A DNA stretch of 35,955 nucleotides, taken from positions 2,783,539 through 2,819,493 of the forward strand of contig CP070811.1 in assembly GCA_020343875.1 (NCBI GenBank). Direction: 5' to 3'. Made by a program: the position numbers and the translations under genes. Within the stretch, counting starts at the first letter, position 1, and each line of letters opens with the position of its first letter. Below the pieces are notes generated by a model. It saw nothing but the letters and a program-made list of their open reading frames with translations, was not told the DNA's origin and did no database searches. The DNA comes from Anaerolineales bacterium (GTDB lineage: Bacteria > Chloroflexota > Anaerolineae > 4572-78 > NAK82). Of the stretch, positions 33,801 through 35,955 are shown in pieces.

Positions 33801-34119
33801 CCTCCAAGTGGTATCCCACGTGAAGGGCCTGGCCTTCGACCAGTTCCATCACGATGAAGGGCGCCCCGCCCGCCCCGAGGCCCTCGGCTTCGCCGGCGTC
33901 GTAGACGGAGACGATGTTGGGGTGGTTGAGTTGGGCAGCGGCCTGGGCCTCGCGCAGCAGGCGGGCCCGGCTTTCGACGCTCAATGTCACGTCCGACAAG
34001 ACTTTGACCGCTACGTCTCGGTCCAGGAGAGTGTCGTGGGCGCGATAGATAGTACCCATGCCACCCCGGCCCAGCTCCGAGTCGAGGCGATAGCGCTCGT
34101 TTATGAGTGTCCCGATCAT
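30838..34119 (-). CDS. Ser/Thr protein kinase fused to AfsR-type ATPase and TPR domain
   Basis: A 1093-aa signalling protein. The N-terminal Hanks-type kinase (residues 10-265) has GRGGMG (17-22), VAVK (Lys39), HRDLKPEN (129-136) and DFG (149-151). The STAND/NB-ARC-like ATPase has its P-loop GPGGTGKT at 324-331 and Walker B HILLMLDN near 403-410. TPR repeats (ALRELGNVA..., LNSLGEMARCQGDY...) fill about 780-1000. The start at 34119 is chosen because MIGTLINERY begins the kinase domain, AAGGG lies just before it, and the promoter (34223-34251) lies within the longer frame. There is no membrane segment, so it is a cytoplasmic regulator. Confidence 0.93.
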   Translation of the reverse strand: MIGTLINERYRLDSELGRGGMGTIYRAHDTLLDRDVAVKVLSDVTLSVESRARLLREAQAAAQLNHPNIVSVYDAGEAEGLGAGGAPFIVMELVEGQALHVGYHLEEILSIARQVCAALEHAHAHGIIHRDLKPENVLIAPDGTAKLTDFGLARTAASRLTTEGAIVGTVFYLAPEQALGGEIDHRADLYALGVMLYELVTGQLPFTGDDLLAVISQHVHAPVIPPSTHNSEIPSGLDNLIIRLLSKQPEERPASAAEVRRGLEDLSRSEDAPAARAPESPKILGLCPNNLPAQATPFIGRQVELAAVQGQLTHSDVRLLTLTGPGGTGKTRLGLQVAAGLLDHFQDGVFFVSLGSVSDPALVLPTIAQTLQVREVEGAPQPGPGAQDGPLLAALKDYLRDKHILLMLDNFEQVTEAGPMVSGLLSAAPRLKALVTSRASLRVYGEHDYPVPALATPDPKESLPLERLTQVEAVQLFVQRARAVKPDFAITDENGLVVAEICQRLDGLPLAIELAAARVRLLSVQKMLGQLGDRFRLLTGGAKDLPVRHRSLHATIDWSYDLLDAHEKTLFQRLAVFCPGSTLTAAEVVCNPLGDPWPDPLAHVGQARRDEAAQLDVLNGLESLVGQSLLKPCDVHGEPRFEMLESVRQYALEQLAAHGRGEMEEIHRRHATFFTALAEEAEPRLTGPEQLAWLNRLEMEHDNLRTALGWALEREGADAELGLRLTVALGQFWRIRGYWTEARRWLDRASKEINAASPPVRAKAFWLAGRMQEDPERAAMLLRQSLDLYRQLDPPDRQGIARALRELGNVAVGQSHHEEAAAYYEQSLALARELNDRPGISEALASLGRLAWIQGDSGRAIALLEQSLGLARETGNKRDIATRLQELGNVTLQQRDYRRTEALYKEGLALARELGDKLRIAALLNSLGEMARCQGDYDRAAALYEESLALFRELGSRVHNALILHNLAYVVLRQRDRRQAAAFFEESLVLYQKLKRKHGVIECLIGLAGVAASEGQQATAGRAARLFGAAEGLFQATGGGLAAADQAEYDRYVILVREQLDQAALGAAWAEGRAMTMEQAVDYALEQVPVWLM

Positions 34120-34202
34120 CGAACCCTTCGATTCAGGCCCATCCTCGACGGCATACCAGGGACAAACCAGGTGAAGCGCCCATACGCTGGCTAGGAAACG
34201 CT

Positions 34203-34661
34203 TCAACGGGGGGATTTGACCCAGTATACCACACCCCGGTGCCAAAAACAACGAGCAAGCCCCGGCCGATTCGGGTCCAAAGCGTTTGGGTGAGAAACAG
34301 GGCGCAAGAGGAGGAGCGAGGCATTCCCCGTCGGACACGCTGGCGGGGGGGAAGAACCTCCAGGCGAGTCGCCCAGCGGGTTGGATCGCCTTTTTTGGAA
34401 TGCCTCGCCCATACCCGGTGCGGTTGGGTGGCTGACACAGATGATGCCGTGGATGTGATTGGGCATGATCATCCGCTGATCCAGTTGGGCATGGGGAGGA
34501 TAGCGTGGGATGCGCTCTCACATGGCCGCAGCTACCGGCTCATATCGGTTGAACTTTACTTCTACATTCACGATTTAGCCGGACAGGTCTAGCCGGTATT
34601 GGATGCACGCAGTGACGAAATAGACACCCGGTCGCCCGTAGTCGTATCCCGTCTCGCGCAT
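34203..34661 (-). pseudogene. Decayed REP-associated tyrosine transposase (RAYT)
   Basis: Remnant of a Y1/HUH transposase. The beginning (34575-34661) reads MRETGYDYGRPGVYFVTACI and then hits a stop codon. The HUH motif region (34203-34472) reads MIMPNHIHGII, and just before it ERIPRYPPHAQLDQR resembles the family helix ahead of that motif. The two parts are in different frames or separated by stops, and the catalytic Tyr region is not recognisable. It is a broken mobile-element gene now serving as the upstream region of the kinase gene. Confidence 0.7.
34223..34251 (-). promoter_or_regulatory. Candidate promoter of the kinase-ATPase-TPR gene
   Basis: On the - strand TTGTTT (34246-34251) and TATACT (34223-34228) are separated by 17 bp, about 100 bp before the start codon. 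It lies inside the decayed transposase remnant, which may have donated it. Confidence 0.45.
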
Positions 34662-34735
34662 TTCGCCGCTGGGCTGCGGGCAGCTTGAGATTGAGGTGGC
34701 TTTGCTTCTCCAGTACTGATGAGTGAGCTACGCCA

Positions 34736-34987
34736 CTACTCGCCTTCCTTGACCTCAACAATCTCATCGGCGGCGAGACCGTGAGCTTCCCGGTGTACTG
34801 CTTCAGCCGCTTCTTTGCTCGGAGCCTCGGCGAGACAGAAGACCCTACCGGTGCCTTCATCGTACCAATATCTCAGGTACTTCACACCGTACTTCTCTTG
34901 GACCTCCAGGTCCCTCCTGTGAGCTTCCGTGACCGCTTCCGCGGTCAGTCCTTCCACCTTGTGATGAATATCCATATAGAGTGGCAT
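34736..34987 (-). CDS. DUF4242 small protein (SCO4226-like)
   Basis: An 83-aa protein of the DUF4242 family. It begins PLYMDIHHKVEGLTAEAVTE and contains the typical phrases YGVKYLRYWYDEGTG, VFCLAEAPSKEAAEAVH and AHGLAADEI. A Streptomyces relative has been described as a nickel-binding ferredoxin-like fold; the role is otherwise unknown. The ATG at 34987 has AAGGAG 10 nt upstream, and the longer in-frame extension lacks support. A promoter is seen at 35125-35153. Confidence 0.87.
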   Translation of the reverse strand: MPLYMDIHHKVEGLTAEAVTEAHRRDLEVQEKYGVKYLRYWYDEGTGRVFCLAEAPSKEAAEAVHREAHGLAADEIVEVKEGE

Positions 34988-35124
34988 CTTAAGGCTTCTC
35001 CTTTCCTTAGGGTATTGGTTTTCTTCCTGACAGGGGGCTGCTCCCATGTCTCTGGCCAGGGAAGCGACCGGTTTCAGGCACAGAGTTGAGAGGAATGGTG
35101 TGGCCCGCTTTGTCAACTCCCACA

Positions 35125-35153
35125 ATTGTACCATCATTTGAATTATATGACAA
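35125..35153 (-). promoter_or_regulatory. Promoter of the DUF4242 gene
   Basis: TTGTCA (35148-35153) and TACAAT (35125-35130) on the - strand with a 17-bp spacer. Both match consensus at five of six positions. It gives a leader of about 130 nt. Apart from this and AT-rich DNA, the 34988-35335 stretch holds nothing recognisable. Confidence 0.6.
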
Positions 35154-35335
35154 ATCAGGTATTTTTAATCTTGTTACCCTCTTGCCGGTCTCCCCAGCTC
35201 TTGATCTCAGCAACATGAGAAAATTGTTAGGCTTTTCTTAACCAGTTTTCATTTTGATACAGTAGAATTAAAGGGTACAGGTGAAGCTGATGTGCCGGGG
35301 GATCAAACTTTTTACCAACCCCTCCAGAATTACTA

Positions 35336-35873
35336 AGGTTTCCTACGACGGCTGACCTTTGCCCGCGCCGACATCGCCAACCTGATCCATACCCTGGCGG
35401 ATACGCTCCGACCCCGTGCTGCCAGCAAGGGTCTGGCACTCAAGATCAACACTTCACCGAGTGTGACCCTCTCTACCGATACAGACAGCCTGACTCAAGC
35501 CTTGCTAAACCTGCTTGACAACGCTATTATGTATACCGACCAGGGGGAGATCGAGCTATCGCTCATGGCTGACGCAGGTCGCGTCTGCCTCACGATCAGC
35601 GACACCGGCTAGGGCATTCCTCCCGAACATTTGCCCTACATCTTTCAGCCCTTCTATGGCGTCGACCCTGCTCGCAATTCAGATCAAGGTCGAGTTGGTT
35701 TGGGCTTGGCCCTCACTTATGAGCTGCTGTATCTCCTGGGTGGTTCAATCGAGGTCGCCAGTGAGCCCGGGGTTGGCACAACCTTTATCCTTAAACTGCC
35801 CACCGAACCAGAAAGGCAAAGGCAGGCAGGAGCGGACGGGGGGACGAGTGGGGAGGGAGCAGGGGAGAGATAG
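35336..35873 (+). pseudogene. Histidine kinase C-terminal remnant with in-frame TAG
   Basis: The frame reads as the end of a sensor kinase. It has DIANLIHTLADTLRPRAASK, the N-box NLLDNAIMYT, the G1 motif SDTG, a TAG stop (35610-35612), then GIPPEHLPYIFQPF, the G2 motif GLGLAL and GTTFILKLP. The stop falls inside the G1 box DTGxGI, exactly one codon. The front (sensor, HAMP, DHp His box) is missing, with a stop codon just upstream, so this is a truncated remnant. The last codons run into a purine-rich low-complexity tail. Confidence 0.8.
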
Positions 35874-35934
35874 GTCGCGGACCTCGTACAACTCGGGTGT
35901 GTTCATATCGCTCGACCATCACACCCTTCAACTT

Positions 35935-35955
35935 GTCATTCCGAAGAGCGCAGCG
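35935..35955 (+). repeat. Partial intergenic repeat at window end
   Basis: The closing bases (GTCATTCCGAAGAGCGCAGC and one more base) look like the start of a widespread intergenic palindromic repeat seen in many bacterial genomes. It is cut by the window edge, so the rest cannot be assessed. Confidence 0.4.

Noticed and set aside
34120..34521. N-terminal extension of the Ser/Thr kinase gene
   Set aside because: The kinase domain begins at 34119, the added residues have no domain pattern, and a promoter and transposase remnant occupy the same bases.

Overview
The window looks like a chromosomal segment of an uncultivated bacterium, most likely a member of the Chloroflexota (Anaerolineae or Caldilineae type). 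This is an inference from protein style: a lipoprotein solute-binding protein with an Ala/Pro/Glu-rich linker, an archaeal/eukaryote-type ProS, LysM-M23 proteins, a Ser/Thr kinase-ATPase-TPR regulator, and moderately high GC. No rRNA, tRNA, CRISPR array or intact insertion sequence was found.

Region 1 (1-9594, all + strand) reads as one long transcription unit. It holds the end of an ABC transporter ATPase, its AfuA/PotD-like binding lipoprotein, three tandem HAD-family hydrolases, a phosphoglycerate mutase, a P-loop kinase of the uridine kinase/phosphoribulokinase type, a sugar-phosphate isomerase-like TIM barrel and an MFS transporter. The content suggests uptake and processing of a phosphorylated small molecule. 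Its most striking gene is the mutase at 4343-5926: the canonical C-terminal half comes first and the N-terminal half second, so it appears to be a natural circular permutation of GpmI. It keeps all but one of the catalytic residues that I could align.

Region 2 (9792-16831) has a divergent LysM/M23 endopeptidase gene on the - strand. It is followed by a compact + strand operon trpS, hypothetical, metallophosphoesterase, pheA, LOG-family protein, proS, closed by a perfect 13-bp hairpin.

Region 3 (16846-27266, - strand) is a cofactor island. A consensus promoter drives a leader and an ECF vitamin transporter (ecfA1, ecfA2, ecfT) with an M20 amidohydrolase and an S component. It is followed, behind its own promoter and structured leader, by coaX, panB, panE and coaBC, then queF. 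The S component may import pantothenate or a related precursor; that assignment is by context only.

Region 4 (27306-29231) is an arsenic module: a promoter and operator, arsR interrupted by one in-frame TGA exactly at the metal-binding region, a second palindrome, and arsM. Several intergenic inverted repeats follow.

Region 5 (29311-35955, mostly - strand) has a PIG-L deacetylase, a flavodoxin-like protein, a 1093-residue Ser/Thr kinase-ATPase-TPR regulator, a decayed REP-associated transposase, a DUF4242 protein and a histidine kinase remnant with an in-frame TAG.
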